A stretch of 64,000 bases of DNA from Owenweeksia sp. Its GTDB lineage: Bacteria; Bacteroidota; Bacteroidia; Flavobacteriales; Schleiferiaceae. Each line of letters begins with the position of its first letter. The stretch's first letter is position 1. The position numbers were made by a program, and so were the translations under genes. Positions 1 through 8,968 of the stretch are shown here, piece by piece. Under the pieces are notes generated by a model that worked only from the letters and a program-made list of their open reading frames with translations, was not told the DNA's origin and did no database searches. The stretch lies in contig NZNV01000017.1 in NCBI GenBank assembly GCA_002695025.1, positions 248,001 to 312,000 of the forward strand, in the 5' to 3' direction.

Positions 1-24
1 AACACTGGTTTTTATTCCAGTGTT
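1..24. terminator. Inverted repeat at window edge, possible terminator
   Basis: AACACTGG and CCAGTGTT form an 8-bp stem around a T-rich loop. It overlaps the last codons and stop of the lipoprotein gene ending at base 12. It could end that leftward transcript, but the sequence beyond base 1 is not available, so a U-tract cannot be judged. Confidence 0.35.
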
Positions 25-746
25 ACGCCCTTGGTGAACACACCTTCGTTCACAAAAGCTACCTTGTAGCCATTGTAATTTTGTACAGTATAGTTGTAAG
101 CTGCTGCCTGCAGGTACCCGGCTCCGGTACCTACCGCACTCATTTCTGATTTGGTAAACGTTACCGTCCTCACACTGGCGGCCACAGTTTTGTGGATGCT
201 TCCGCCAGGTCCATGAACGTAATAAAGTACGGAATCAGCTGAACCAGCTGCGGTAAAGCTATTGGTATAGTCAATGCCAAAGGTGAGGTCACTGGCGGTT
301 GAGACGCTGCTTTCTGCGTCCAGGGCACCTATCTGCGGTACAGCCCTGGAGTAGGTGTAATTTATAGGGGGGACGGAACCTTTACCGGCTACCGCCCAGG
401 CTACCGAAGACCCGAAATCAATGGTAGCTACCGTGCCACCTGGTGTAAAAATATAAGAGCCATTGTTGAGGCTCAACTCCTCACCTTCACAGGTAACCAT
501 ACCGGCATCGGAATTGTCAAAATTGGCAACGGCTGTACCTACAAATTGAGTGATGGTGCCAATGAAGGGAGCTTCCACCTGGGTGCCCGTGCTAATGGCG
601 ATCATGGCAGCATCAGTGCCGGCAATTTCAACCTGTGGTGATGAAGGCTGAGAAGTTTGAGGTGTATCGTCTTTGTCATCGTCTTTCTTGCAGGAAACAA
701 AAACAACAGCCCCGAGAACAAAGGGTACTAACAATCGGATTTTCAT
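12..746 (-). CDS. Hypothetical secreted lipoprotein, 244 aa
   Basis: The protein has a lipoprotein signal: MKIRLLVPFVLGAVVFVSC with the lipobox Cys at residue 19, followed by a very acidic, Lys/Asp-rich linker (KKDDDKDD). The remainder is Gly/Ser/Thr-rich and probably beta-structured. I recognise no family. It lies 32 bases downstream of the NlpC/P60 gene on the same strand, so the two may share a transcript. Function is unknown; a surface or periplasmic lipoprotein is the safest description. Confidence 0.7.
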   Translation of the reverse strand: MKIRLLVPFVLGAVVFVSCKKDDDKDDTPQTSQPSSPQVEIAGTDAAMIAISTGTQVEAPFIGTITQFVGTAVANFDNSDAGMVTCEGEELSLNNGSYIFTPGGTVATIDFGSSVAWAVAGKGSVPPINYTYSRAVPQIGALDAESSVSTASDLTFGIDYTNSFTAAGSADSVLYYVHGPGGSIHKTVAASVRTVTFTKSEMSAVGTGAGYLQAAAYNYTVQNYNGYKVAFVNEGVFTKGVTLE

Positions 747-778
747 AGTATTAAGAATTAAGATTTACAAAACCAATC

Positions 779-1375
779 CTAACTACTATTTCTCCGGCCT
801 CCTTTAAAAAAACGTTTTTGATAATAATCCTCTTCGAGGTTGCTGACCATCACTCCACGTGAGGAGCTTACGTGTACAAAATCACCCCCGGAGAGATAAA
901 TGCCCACGTGATCTATCCTCCGTCCATGGATCTTAAAAAACACCAGGTCTCCTTCACGGAGCTCTTTTTTATCCAGGGGTGTGGTTTCTGAAAAGAGGTC
1001 CTCGGCACGCCTGCCTGTAAAGGACATCTGGTATACATCCTGGTATACCCGGATCACAAAACCGGAACAGTCCACACCTTTTTTGGTGTTACCACCCATG
1101 CGGTGGGGAGTACCTTCCCAATCCTCAATATAGGCGTGTAAAGCATTGGTGTAGGCTGAACTTTCCAGTTCAAGGTGTTCCATGTCGGCCGGTAGTGGCT
1201 CGGGATTGGGGTGTAAGGCTTCATGCTCGTATTTCAGCCGCCTTTGTTGATGAAAACTCGGAGGTCTTCCGGTGCTGGCGGTTGTTTGACGCGTATTTCC
1301 GCAGGAGCTGAGAAACAATAGTATAAGAACTACCGTAGTTGATTTGAAAAACCTTTGTATTCCCGGGTGCCACAT
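779..1375 (-). CDS. NlpC/P60 (C40) peptidoglycan endopeptidase lipoprotein
   Basis: This 198-residue protein is predicted to cleave peptide bonds in peptidoglycan stems. It has a lipobox ending at Cys25 (FLSSC), a short linker, and a C-terminal NlpC/P60 domain. The catalytic Cys103 sits in VDCSGFV, the catalytic His156 in RRIDHVGIYL and a third polar residue, His168, in DFVHVSS. All catalytic positions are intact and the length is normal for the family. The start is supported because the signal peptide begins a few residues after it. The likely location is the periplasmic face of the outer membrane. Confidence 0.9.
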   Translation of the reverse strand: MWHPGIQRFFKSTTVVLILLFLSSCGNTRQTTASTGRPPSFHQQRRLKYEHEALHPNPEPLPADMEHLELESSAYTNALHAYIEDWEGTPHRMGGNTKKGVDCSGFVIRVYQDVYQMSFTGRRAEDLFSETTPLDKKELREGDLVFFKIHGRRIDHVGIYLSGGDFVHVSSSRGVMVSNLEEDYYQKRFFKGGRRNSS

Positions 1376-1524
1376 AAGGACCTAAAGGTAACCAAGTATA
1401 CGGCAAACCGCTACCCGGATCTTTTCCAGTTATTCATATAGTTTTTCACCAAACTACAGCAGCAAAACTCCTGCAGAATAGGCAAGGGGGCAATACGTAG
1501 TAATACGGAAATTCACTGCCTAAC

Positions 1525-3840
1525 TTAGCGTTGGGCTTCCTGCATGCGGTTCAGTTCGTCTTTCTTTTTTTCCTTGAAGAGCTCAAAGCGGGATGGCTCC
1601 TGCCGGGGTGGCCAGTAATTGTTATCACGGTCCGTATCAGCGGTTTCCAGGTAGGGATCCAGCTCTACCGATTGGAGTTCTTTTTGGGATACAAATACCT
1701 TGTTGAAAGCATACTCATTCCGTAGCCATATTTCTGCGGGGATACGCTCCAGCTGTTTGGAACCATCGGTAAAAGTGAATTCCAGGATGACGGGCATTAC
1801 CAAACCGCCTTTGTTGGTAAAGCTCAGCTCGTAATAATTAAGGTCTTTACGGAGTAATTCCTTTTCCTCATCGTCCAGGCGGTCCTGGTATTCTTCGTAC
1901 TTCTCACGGTCCGGGCTAAGCACTACAAAATCATCGTTTGTATTGTAAAAATCGTTCATAGCAGGGTATTGATCTGCATAGCGTTTGCCTTCCAGCAAGG
2001 TGTCATTGCGCAGGTCACCAATAAATTTCCTTTGTGCCAAAGCCTCCTTCCGTTCGCGTGCGTTTTCCACGTCCGGGTTACCGGTATTGAGCTTGAACCA
2101 GCGCACGTTGTCCAGGGAAATATCCACATGATCCGTGGTGAAGAACCAACCCCTGAAGAACCAGTCCAGGTCGGTGCCGGAGGCATCTTCCATCGTGCGG
2201 AAGAAATCGGCCGGAGTGGGGTGTTTGAACATCCAGCGCTGGCAGTATACCCGGAAGGCGTAGTCGAAAAGCTCCCGCCCCAGAACCGTTTCACGGAGTA
2301 TGTTGAGCGCGGTGGCCGGTTTGCCGTAGGCATTATTCCCAAACTGTAATATAGATTCGGAATTGGTCATGATGGGCATCTGCTGGTCACTCTCCGCCTT
2401 CATATAATCGGTGATCAAACTAGCCGGCCCCCTGCGGGAGGGATAATCCTTTTCCCATTCCACTTCCGTGAGGTATTGTACAAAGGTGTTCAGGCCCTCA
2501 TCCATCCAGGTCCACTGGCGTTCGTCCGAGTTTACGATCATGGGGAAGAAGTTGTGCCCTACCTCGTGGATGATCACGCTGATCATGCCATATTTGGTAC
2601 GTTTGGAATAAGTGCCGTCCTTTTCCGGACGTCCACCGTTAAAACAGATCATAGGGTATTCCATACCAATGCGATCGGTATGCACCGATATGGCTTTATG
2701 GTAAGGATAGTCAAAGGTGTACTTACTATACACTTTAAGGGTATGCGCCACTACCCGGGTAGAGTAACGCTCCCAAAGCGGGTTGCCCTCCTTGGGGTAA
2801 TAGGAAACGGCCATTACGGTGCGGTTACCCAACTTTACGGCCATGGCATCCCAGATAAATTTGCGGGAAGAGGCAAAGGCAAAATCCCGCACGTTCCCGG
2901 CCTGGAAGTGCCAGGTCTTCTCTTGCTTGCTTTTGCTTTTTTCGTTCTTTTTGGCTTCGCTCTCGGTAACTATAAAAACCGGGTCGGTAGTGCTGTTTTG
3001 GGCTTTTTCCCAACGATCCCGCTGTTCCTCGCTGAGCACTTCATCGGCATTTTGCAGTTTGCCGGTAGAGCCTACAATATGATCGGCCGGAACGGTGATC
3101 TTTACATCATAATTGCCAAAGGGCAGGGCAAACTCCCCGCGGCCCAGGAACTGCTTATTCTGCCATCCCTCCACATCGTTATACACGGCCATACGCGGAA
3201 AGAACTGGGCAATAGTGTAGAGGTAGTTATCCTCATCTTTAAAGTATTCGTAGCCGGAGCGGCCACCTATCTTGTTGCGGTCATTGATATTGTACCACCA
3301 CTTTATCTTCAGTACTTTCTGTTCACCGTTGGCCAGGGGTTTGTCCAGGTTTATTCGCATCATGGTGTTGTTGATGTAGAAGGGAACGGCCTGATCATTT
3401 TCGTCTTTTACGTACTCTATCTTAAAGCCCCCGTCAAAGTCGTAAAAGAGGTACTTCAGGTCGCCATAGCTCATCTTGTCACTTACCCCACCATTCCTGA
3501 TCTTCTGGGTCATGCTGTTTGGGGCACGCATGTTCTGGTCCAGTTGTATCCATAGGTATTCCAGGGGGTCCGGAGAATTGTTGGTGTAGGTGATCACCTC
3601 TTCACCGTATATTCTTTGTGTAGCATCATCCAGGCGGATATCCATGCTATAGTCCGCCTGTTGCTGGTAATAGAATGACCCTGGTGCCCCGCCACCGGTA
3701 CGGTACATATTGGGAGTAGGCAACTCCTCGTACAGTTGCTTGAATTTACTTTGATTGGTGTTTTGGGCGATAAGGGTTCCTCCCAGCAGCATCAGGGACA
3801 GGAATGAAGGCAGAGCTCGCATCATACAATTAATTTTCAA
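1525..3840 (-). CDS. M1 family zinc metallopeptidase (aminopeptidase N-like), exported
   Basis: This is a 771-residue zinc aminopeptidase of the gluzincin clan. An N-terminal signal peptide (about 26 residues ending LIAQ) directs export. The zinc motif HEVGH is at residues 425-429 and the third ligand Glu448 follows in WMDEGLN, giving the HEXXH-X18-E spacing of M1. A GMEYPM segment upstream takes the place of the usual GxMEN substrate motif. The C-terminal region is charged and lacks a sorting domain. It follows DUF6702 and HupE on the same strand with a 58-base gap. That trio is, to my knowledge, common in Bacteroidota. Confidence 0.9.
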   Translation of the reverse strand: MKINCMMRALPSFLSLMLLGGTLIAQNTNQSKFKQLYEELPTPNMYRTGGGAPGSFYYQQQADYSMDIRLDDATQRIYGEEVITYTNNSPDPLEYLWIQLDQNMRAPNSMTQKIRNGGVSDKMSYGDLKYLFYDFDGGFKIEYVKDENDQAVPFYINNTMMRINLDKPLANGEQKVLKIKWWYNINDRNKIGGRSGYEYFKDEDNYLYTIAQFFPRMAVYNDVEGWQNKQFLGRGEFALPFGNYDVKITVPADHIVGSTGKLQNADEVLSEEQRDRWEKAQNSTTDPVFIVTESEAKKNEKSKSKQEKTWHFQAGNVRDFAFASSRKFIWDAMAVKLGNRTVMAVSYYPKEGNPLWERYSTRVVAHTLKVYSKYTFDYPYHKAISVHTDRIGMEYPMICFNGGRPEKDGTYSKRTKYGMISVIIHEVGHNFFPMIVNSDERQWTWMDEGLNTFVQYLTEVEWEKDYPSRRGPASLITDYMKAESDQQMPIMTNSESILQFGNNAYGKPATALNILRETVLGRELFDYAFRVYCQRWMFKHPTPADFFRTMEDASGTDLDWFFRGWFFTTDHVDISLDNVRWFKLNTGNPDVENARERKEALAQRKFIGDLRNDTLLEGKRYADQYPAMNDFYNTNDDFVVLSPDREKYEEYQDRLDDEEKELLRKDLNYYELSFTNKGGLVMPVILEFTFTDGSKQLERIPAEIWLRNEYAFNKVFVSQKELQSVELDPYLETADTDRDNNYWPPRQEPSRFELFKEKKKDELNRMQEAQR

Positions 3841-3851
3841 GAAGAAAGCGC

Positions 3852-3859
3852 CAAATATA
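3852..3859 (-). promoter_or_regulatory. Possible -7 box (TATATTTG) for the M1 peptidase gene
   Basis: TATATTTG on the minus strand fits the Bacteroidota TAnnTTTG -7 box. It lies 12 bases before the ATG, in the gap after hupE. I see no well-spaced -33 TTTG, so separate transcription of the peptidase gene is only possible. Confidence 0.3.
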
Positions 3860-3898
3860 AAGGCTACAGGTCAAAAGCCCTAACGGCAAAAAGGGTGA

Positions 3899-4474
3899 TT
3901 ACCAGGGCCAGTTTTCAATACACATAACAACGGATAGCCCAAAGGCCATTCCCGAAACAAAGAAATTCCAGTCACGGGGCTTCCTGCGCATAAAAGTCAG
4001 CATAATAAGCATTACCACAAAAGTGGCCAGCACAATCACCAGCTGCCCCAGCTCAATACCCAGGTTAAAGGGTAACATTACGGACCATAAGTCGCCATCG
4101 CCCATCATCAGCATGCTTATGTAACTGGAAAAACCAAAACCATGGATAAGCCCGAAAATAAGGGCCATACCATATTTTACGTTTCCTTGTGCCTGCTGGC
4201 CGGATTTGGTGAGGTTGTATACAGCGGTCAATACAATGGTAAGCGGTATCAGGAACTCCACCAATTGTTTATCCAGGCTTACCACATTATAGGAGGAAAG
4301 GATGAGAGACAGGGAATGCCCCACCGTAAAAAGGCTGACGGCTATAACTATGCGCAGCCAGTGTTTGGTATGGTAAGCAGCCATAAGTACGATCACAAAA
4401 AGAATGTGATCCAGGGCGCTCAGGCTTAGAATGTGTTCATACCCTAATCGTAAGTAGGTGCTGAAGGAACTCAT
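3899..4474 (-). CDS. HupE/UreJ family membrane protein
   Basis: The 191-residue protein is an integral membrane protein with about six hydrophobic helices. The N-terminal signature GYEHILSLSALDHILF, with His and Asp-His pairs in or near the first helix, is typical of the HupE/UreJ_2 family, whose members are implicated in nickel/cobalt handling. No hydrogenase or urease genes lie nearby, so substrate assignment is not justified. Its ATG overlaps the stop of the upstream DUF6702 gene (ATGA), which indicates translational coupling. In Bacteroidota this pair seems to be a conserved unit of unknown role. Confidence 0.85.
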   Translation of the reverse strand: MSSFSTYLRLGYEHILSLSALDHILFVIVLMAAYHTKHWLRIVIAVSLFTVGHSLSLILSSYNVVSLDKQLVEFLIPLTIVLTAVYNLTKSGQQAQGNVKYGMALIFGLIHGFGFSSYISMLMMGDGDLWSVMLPFNLGIELGQLVIVLATFVVMLIMLTFMRRKPRDWNFFVSGMAFGLSVVMCIENWPW

Positions 4475-4947
4475 TCAAAAAGCAGGGGTTTAAAAGTTTC
4501 ACCCGGAACGTAAAACTGGGATTGGTTGCGGCCTCCGATCTTGAGGTGAACAATGTTGGACTGATCTTCAAACTGATCAAAAAGAATAGTTTGCTTCACC
4601 TGGTACTTTTTCTCCCTTTCGGGAAAGGAGGGTACTTCCAGGTAGAGATAGGTGATATCGTATTCCGTTTCACGGCCAATGTATAGCGGCTTGAGGTCAA
4701 CACCTCCGGCCCTGATCCCCAGGTGTTCCCCCACATATTTTTGCAAAGCACTGTCTTTGGCCATGCTGGTGCCGGGTTTCCTGTTTTCAAGAGCTTGCCC
4801 GATGGCCTGCTCCAGGTCGTCCGTAAATACCCGGATGGATAGTTCAAGGTTATCGGTCTCTCCGTTGTACTCACAGGTGGTAATGGAAGTATGAAAGGGA
4901 TGCCCCAGCAAAATGCTCATAAAAGATACCAGCAAAGTGTGTATCAT
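4471..4947 (-). CDS. DUF6702 family exported protein
   Basis: I chose the ATG at 4947 because it starts a clean signal peptide (MIHTLLVSFMSILLGHPFHT). The in-frame ATG at 4980 would add 11 charged or polar residues ahead of it. The mature 158-residue form begins with the HPFHTSITTCEYN type of motif and contains ELSIRVFTDDLEQAI, which I recognise as the DUF6702 family. The function is unknown. It is translationally coupled to hupE and divergent from the sialidase-like gene. Confidence 0.8.
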   Translation of the reverse strand: MIHTLLVSFMSILLGHPFHTSITTCEYNGETDNLELSIRVFTDDLEQAIGQALENRKPGTSMAKDSALQKYVGEHLGIRAGGVDLKPLYIGRETEYDITYLYLEVPSFPEREKKYQVKQTILFDQFEDQSNIVHLKIGGRNQSQFYVPGETFKPLLFE

Positions 4948-5026
4948 GCGCCTGGTGTTGATGATAAGGTAAAAGTACAAATTATGACTTGTAAACAGCA
5001 GCCGGGCAGTTTCCCATCCGGCTGCC

Positions 5027-5034
5027 TATATTTG
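5027..5034 (+). promoter_or_regulatory. -7 promoter box (TATATTTG) of the sialidase-like gene
   Basis: TATATTTG matches the TAnnTTTG consensus 18 bases before the chosen ATG at 5053. The -33 element is weak. The position supports the ATG at 5053 and argues against the far-upstream in-frame ATG at 4891, which would run into the divergent gene. Confidence 0.45.
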
Positions 5035-5052
5035 CTCTTTCACCAAACGTAT

Positions 5053-6324
5053 ATGAAAAAGACGCTCTTTTTATTGTTGTGTTCGGGTTCCATCATGGCA
5101 CAGTATACCAATGTGGAACTCGGTTTTTCCGTAAATCAATTCCGTGGTTTGTGCGAGCCCGCCCTGGCCGTGAGCAAAACCGACCCGGCTTACCAGGTGG
5201 CAGGAGCCATCCTGGACCAAGTATTCTACTCATCGGATTCCGGTAAAACGTGGACGCGGGACACCCTGAAGAGTTCGTACGGTGTTTGGGGCGACCCGGT
5301 TCTTATTTCCGATTACCAGGGAAATTTCTACTTCCTGCATCTTTCCGATCCTACCGGAGAGAACTGGAGGAGCGAAGAGATCCTGGACCGTATTGTTTGC
5401 CAGAAGAGCACGGATAACGGTAAAACCTGGAATGACGGCAGCTATATGGGTATGCATCACCCTAAAGACCAGGATAAGCAATGGTCTGTAGCGGACAGGA
5501 AGGGTACGGTTTATACCACATGGACCCAGTTTGATAAATACGGCAGTAAAGAAGAGGAAGACCGTTCCAATATCCTGTTCTCCAAATCTACGGATGGCGG
5601 AAAAAGCTGGAGCGATGCGATAAGCATCAACCAATTTTCAGGAGACTGCCTGGATGGAGACCAGACCACGGAGGGAGCCGTACCGGCCGTAACCGAAGAT
5701 GGTACCGTATACGTGGCCTGGGGTTATGACAATAAGATATGGTTTGACCGCTCCGAAGACGGTGGGGAAACCTGGTTGAAAGAGGATAAAGTAGTGGCTG
5801 ACCAGCCCGGAGGCTGGGATATTGAGATTCCCGGCCTGATGCGCGCCAACGGTATGCCGGTAACGGTGGTAAACAATAAGGAGGGAGAATATAAAGGTGA
5901 AGTATACGTGAACTGGGTGGATGAGCGCAACGGCAATTTTGACGTTTGGTTTGCCCGCAGTACCGATGGGGGCGATACCTGGAGCGAACCCCAAAAGGTG
6001 AATGATGATGATACCGAAGCAGACCAGTTCTTTACCTGGCTTAGTTGCGACCAAACCACCGGGTACCTGTATTGTATGTTTTATGACAGGCGTAATTATA
6101 AAGACCTGCAAACAGATGTATACCTGGCCAGCAGTAAGGACGGAGGCCGCAGCTGGGTAAATGAAAAGATCAGTGAAAAGCCGTTTACACCCAACCCGAA
6201 CGTTTTCTTTGGAGACTATAATCACATTGATGCATACCAGGGGGTAGTGCGCCCCATCTGGACGCGTTACGACAAAGGTGGCCGCACCAGTATCTGGACG
6301 GCCCTCATCACTAAAAAAGACTGA
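5053..6324 (+). CDS. Sialidase-like six-Asp-box beta-propeller protein, exported
   Basis: The 423-residue protein starts with a signal peptide (MKKTLFLLLCSGSIMAQ). The open frame extends 54 codons further upstream, but that extension overlaps DUF6702 and lacks a signal. Six Asp boxes of the S-x-D-x-G-x-T/S-W type are spread along the chain, the first at residues 60-67 and the second at 119-126, which predicts a BNR/sialidase beta-propeller. I did not find a clear Arg triad, so true exo-sialidase activity is not shown. It ends 3 bases before the peptidase E gene. Confidence 0.82.
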   Translation: MKKTLFLLLCSGSIMAQYTNVELGFSVNQFRGLCEPALAVSKTDPAYQVAGAILDQVFYSSDSGKTWTRDTLKSSYGVWGDPVLISDYQGNFYFLHLSDPTGENWRSEEILDRIVCQKSTDNGKTWNDGSYMGMHHPKDQDKQWSVADRKGTVYTTWTQFDKYGSKEEEDRSNILFSKSTDGGKSWSDAISINQFSGDCLDGDQTTEGAVPAVTEDGTVYVAWGYDNKIWFDRSEDGGETWLKEDKVVADQPGGWDIEIPGLMRANGMPVTVVNNKEGEYKGEVYVNWVDERNGNFDVWFARSTDGGDTWSEPQKVNDDDTEADQFFTWLSCDQTTGYLYCMFYDRRNYKDLQTDVYLASSKDGGRSWVNEKISEKPFTPNPNVFFGDYNHIDAYQGVVRPIWTRYDKGGRTSIWTALITKKD

Positions 6325-6327
6325 TCT

Positions 6328-7041
6328 ATGGATTTGAACAGCATGCGGTTACTCATCGTATCCACCAGTAAGATACACGGCAGTGCCTATATGAGCTACC
6401 TGCTGAAGGAAGTAAAGGATTTTTTCAAAACCGATGAGATCGTATTTATTCCCTACGCCCGCCCTTCGGGCATCAGCTATGACGAATATACCGAGGCACC
6501 CCGTAAGGCCTTTGCGGAGATCGGTATCCAAGTGAAAGGTATTCATGAGTTTAACCACCCGGCCGAAGCGCTGCGCGAGACAAAGGGCATTTTTACCGGA
6601 GGCGGCAACACCTTTTTGCTGCTGAAAACGCTGTACGAGCATGATCTTATTCACGTACTGCGTGAAGTAGTGGGGCGCGGCACCCCTTATATGGGTTCCA
6701 GTGCCGGGAGTAATATTACCGGCCTTACCATAGGCACTACCAATGATATGCCTATTGTATACCCTCCATCTTTTGACGCCCTGCAGTTGGTACCGTTCAA
6801 TATCAACCCGCATTACCTGGACCCGGATCCTGGTTCCAAACACCAGGGAGAGACCCGCGAAACGAGGATCGGGGAGTTCCACCATTTCAATGAACAGCCG
6901 GTTATCGGCATTAGAGAAGGGAGTTGGTTGCGCCTGGAAAAGGGTAAACTGCAATTGAAGGGTGAGCACACTGCGCGTTTGTTTGAAGCCGGTAAAAAAG
7001 CCCGGGAGGTGAAAGCGGGAGATGTATCCTTCCTGCTGTGA
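6328..7041 (+). CDS. pepE: Peptidase E-like (S51) dipeptidase
   Basis: This 237-residue cytosolic serine peptidase belongs to the S51 family, which cleaves Asp-X dipeptides. The nucleophile is Ser125 in GSSAGSN. Asp140 (TTND) and His162 (INPHYL) fit the other conserved positions, and the oxyanion-loop GGGNTF lies near residue 91. The ATG at 6328 is accepted, but the ATG at 6343 would start directly at the first beta strand (MRLLIVSTS) and is equally plausible. Its TGA overlaps the GTG start of the next gene. Confidence 0.88.
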   Translation: MDLNSMRLLIVSTSKIHGSAYMSYLLKEVKDFFKTDEIVFIPYARPSGISYDEYTEAPRKAFAEIGIQVKGIHEFNHPAEALRETKGIFTGGGNTFLLLKTLYEHDLIHVLREVVGRGTPYMGSSAGSNITGLTIGTTNDMPIVYPPSFDALQLVPFNINPHYLDPDPGSKHQGETRETRIGEFHHFNEQPVIGIREGSWLRLEKGKLQLKGEHTARLFEAGKKAREVKAGDVSFLL

Positions 7042-7721
7042 CCCAATTAAGCGATATTCTTGAACGGCTGCAGGCCGAGGCGGATCCGGAAAAAGCCAAA
7101 TCACTGACCCATTACGGTATTGCTGCGGACCAGGCTTTTGGTATCCGGCTTCCCGTTTTGCGGAAAATAGCCAAGGAGATCGGTAAAGATCATGAACTGG
7201 CTCTGGCACTTTGGGATGAAGGACATCATGAATGCAAACTACTGGCTACCCTGGTGGCTGAACCGCAACCTACTACACTAAACCAAATGGATAAGTGGGT
7301 ACAGGGTATATACTCCTGGGACCTTTGCGATCAACTGTGTATTAATCTGCTGGTAAAGCTCAAAGAACGCTGGACCTTACCTGAACGCTGGGCACATAGC
7401 GAAGAGGAATACGTGCGCAGGGCGGGGCTGGTGATGATCGTGGCGCTGCGTATTCACGATAAAAAAGCGGAGGACAAGGATTTTGAACCCTTCTTTTACC
7501 TGCTGGAAAAGTACGCTACGGATGAGCGCAACTTTGTAAAGAAAGCCGTGAACTGGGCCATCCGGGAATTGGGGAAGCGTAGTACAGAACATTACCCATT
7601 AATGCTAGCTCTCTGTGAGCGTCTGCTGCAAAGCCATTCTAAAACGGCCCATTGGGTAGCCCGCGATGCACTGCGGGAGCTGGAAAGTGATAGGGTGAAG
7701 ATGAGGTTGGCGTTACACTAA
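7038..7721 (+). CDS. DNA alkylation repair protein, AlkD-like HEAT-repeat family
   Basis: The 227-residue helical protein matches the AlkC/AlkD DNA glycosylase superfamily, which excises alkylated bases. Recognisable segments are YGIAADQAFGIRLPVLRKIAKEIG near the N-terminus, LWDEGHHECKLLA, and WVQGIYSWDLCDQLC, followed by a second set of repeats ending in NWAIRELGKR. Translation starts at GTG overlapping the pepE stop (GTGA), so the two genes are coupled. The repeat array begins 16 bases after its stop codon. Confidence 0.85.
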   Translation: MTQLSDILERLQAEADPEKAKSLTHYGIAADQAFGIRLPVLRKIAKEIGKDHELALALWDEGHHECKLLATLVAEPQPTTLNQMDKWVQGIYSWDLCDQLCINLLVKLKERWTLPERWAHSEEEYVRRAGLVMIVALRIHDKKAEDKDFEPFFYLLEKYATDERNFVKKAVNWAIRELGKRSTEHYPLMLALCERLLQSHSKTAHWVARDALRELESDRVKMRLALH

Positions 7722-7737
7722 ACGGAATGGATAGGGT

Positions 7738-8183
7738 GACCGCAAAGTTGTATACCGGACCAAACAATCTCCGGTTGTCCCCCTGAGTGATCCGCTTTAG
7801 CGGATTGTATCGAAGGGCGCAACCGCCATGCGGTAAAAGCTTAATGTTATGGGATGAACACCCCCGCACAGTCTTCGATACGGGTGTTTCACACCCACTC
7901 AGACTGACCGCAAAGTTGTATACCGGACCAAACAATCTCCGGTGGTCCCCCTGAGTGTTTCAGGACGGCCAACGGCCGGTTAAAATGTATCGAAGAGCGA
8001 CAACTGTCATACGGTAAAAGCTTAATGTTATAGAATAAATGCCCCTGCACAGTCTTCGATACGGGTGTTTCACACCCACTCAGACTGACCCATTTTTACG
8101 ATAATATATATCCCGGAATCAACAATCTCCGGTGGGTATCCCTGAGTGATCCGCTTTAGCGGATTGTATCGAAGGGCACAACC
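7738..8183. repeat. Repeat array 1: REP/BIME-like hairpin cores in alternating orientation
   Basis: Two full units (168 and 181 bases, starting near 7738 and 7906) and a partial third lie in tandem. Each unit carries two copies of a core in opposite orientation. Forward cores read CTTCGATAC, then a hairpin, then CACTCAGACTGACC (7873-7909, 8054-8090). Inverted cores read CTGAGTG, then a hairpin, then GTATCGAAG (7783-7815, 7951-7995, 8142-8174). The hairpin centres differ between copies (GGGTGTTTCACACCC; ATCCGCTTTAGCGGAT). No protein-coding frame is supported here. Confidence 0.85.
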
Positions 8184-8193
8184 GGTATCACCT

Positions 8194-8577
8194 TCATCGC
8201 TTCGTAAACTTCAACACCTTCAACCTTTGCCGCAAGGGCTTACCGGGCTTAAAAACAATGCGCGGCTTGCGGATGCTGCGGGCACTGACCTCACCGGGCT
8301 TTAGATGCCCTTCAGACCCTACGCTGATACGCAGGCGGCCCAGCCCGCCCAGCTCTATACCGTAACCTTCTTCCAGTATTTCGGGGATCATTTCCGTAAG
8401 ACCGTACAATACCGCCTGTATGTCCGTAGTGCTTAAAGTACTCCGCTGGCTCATACGTTCACCCAGGGTTTCCAGGCTTACGGTGCCCCTCATACGGGTG
8501 CGGGCGTAATACCGTATTTGTCCATGTCCGGCCCCGGGCGGCAGTACTTTGGTGGTAATACTAAAGGGAATGCTCAT
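8194..8577 (-). CDS. HU-family DNA-binding protein (Bacteroidota HU-related type)
   Basis: I start the gene at the ATG at 8577 (MSIPFSITTKV). An in-frame ATG at 8625 would add 16 residues with no family support. The 127-residue product has the HU/IHF helical dimerisation region and a DNA-binding arm region (TLSTTDIQAVLYGLTEMIP, EGYGIELGGLGRLRI), then a basic tail ending KVLKFTKR. This is the longer HU-related type seen in Bacteroidota, thought to bind DNA architecturally. The gene is wedged between repeat array 1 and the cassette region and could be accessory. Confidence 0.8.
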   Translation of the reverse strand: MSIPFSITTKVLPPGAGHGQIRYYARTRMRGTVSLETLGERMSQRSTLSTTDIQAVLYGLTEMIPEILEEGYGIELGGLGRLRISVGSEGHLKPGEVSARSIRKPRIVFKPGKPLRQRLKVLKFTKR

Positions 8578-8968
8578 AACTTGTACACTATAAAGGTTGC
8601 TGTATATAGAACGGAATAAAAGCATGGGCCCGCATAAAAATTAAAATTGGCCGGGGCCATTTTTTGTTTTTGCCGGGGCCAATTGAAAATTTGGCCGCGG
8701 TAAAACCTGCAAAACATAGGGGTGTGTGAAACAGCACACAGGCATCTACGCGGCCTTATACCGCCAAAAAACTGCGCTTTAAAAAGTATGAAGGCCTGTG
8801 TACAAGGTTTTTTCCGAAATTAAGCGCGTATTAAACGTTTACCTTTCGTTTGTAAGTGTTTAAAAACGGCTGATGCTCTTTAAAATATTGATTATACGGG
8901 TGTTAAATACTTGCGGTTTCCGGAATGGGCTATGCATTATATATACAGTTAGCCACCATTAACAAAAA
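8578..8968. other. Gene-free AT-rich spacer upstream of the cassettes
   Basis: No coding frame is supported. The stretch holds an inverted repeat AATTGGCC/GGCCAATT (8645-8652 and 8677-8684) around two copies of CCGGGGCCA, probably a hairpin in the HU gene leader. It also holds a possible half site for the cassette array: CTGTATATA at 8600-8608 is the complement of TATATACAG at 8940-8948. The right end carries GTTAGCCACC (8948-8957), the left end of cassette 1. Confidence 0.55.

Noticed and set aside
2476-3555. Long plus-strand open frame (359 codons) opposite the M1 peptidase gene
   Set aside because: It lies wholly inside a gene with intact catalytic motifs, has no recognisable domain, and its composition is that of a complement strand of biased codons.
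4891-5052. Upstream extension of the sialidase-like protein to the ATG at 4891
   Set aside because: It would overlap the divergent DUF6702 gene and lose the signal peptide at 5053, which follows a -7 promoter box at 5027-5034.
6349-7209. 286-codon minus-strand open frame across pepE and the AlkD-like gene
   Set aside because: It is antisense to two clear genes that overlap by GTGA, and shows no family motif.
7738-8183. CRISPR array
   Set aside because: Units are about 170-180 bases, imperfect and palindromic, with no short spacer/repeat alternation and no cas genes.
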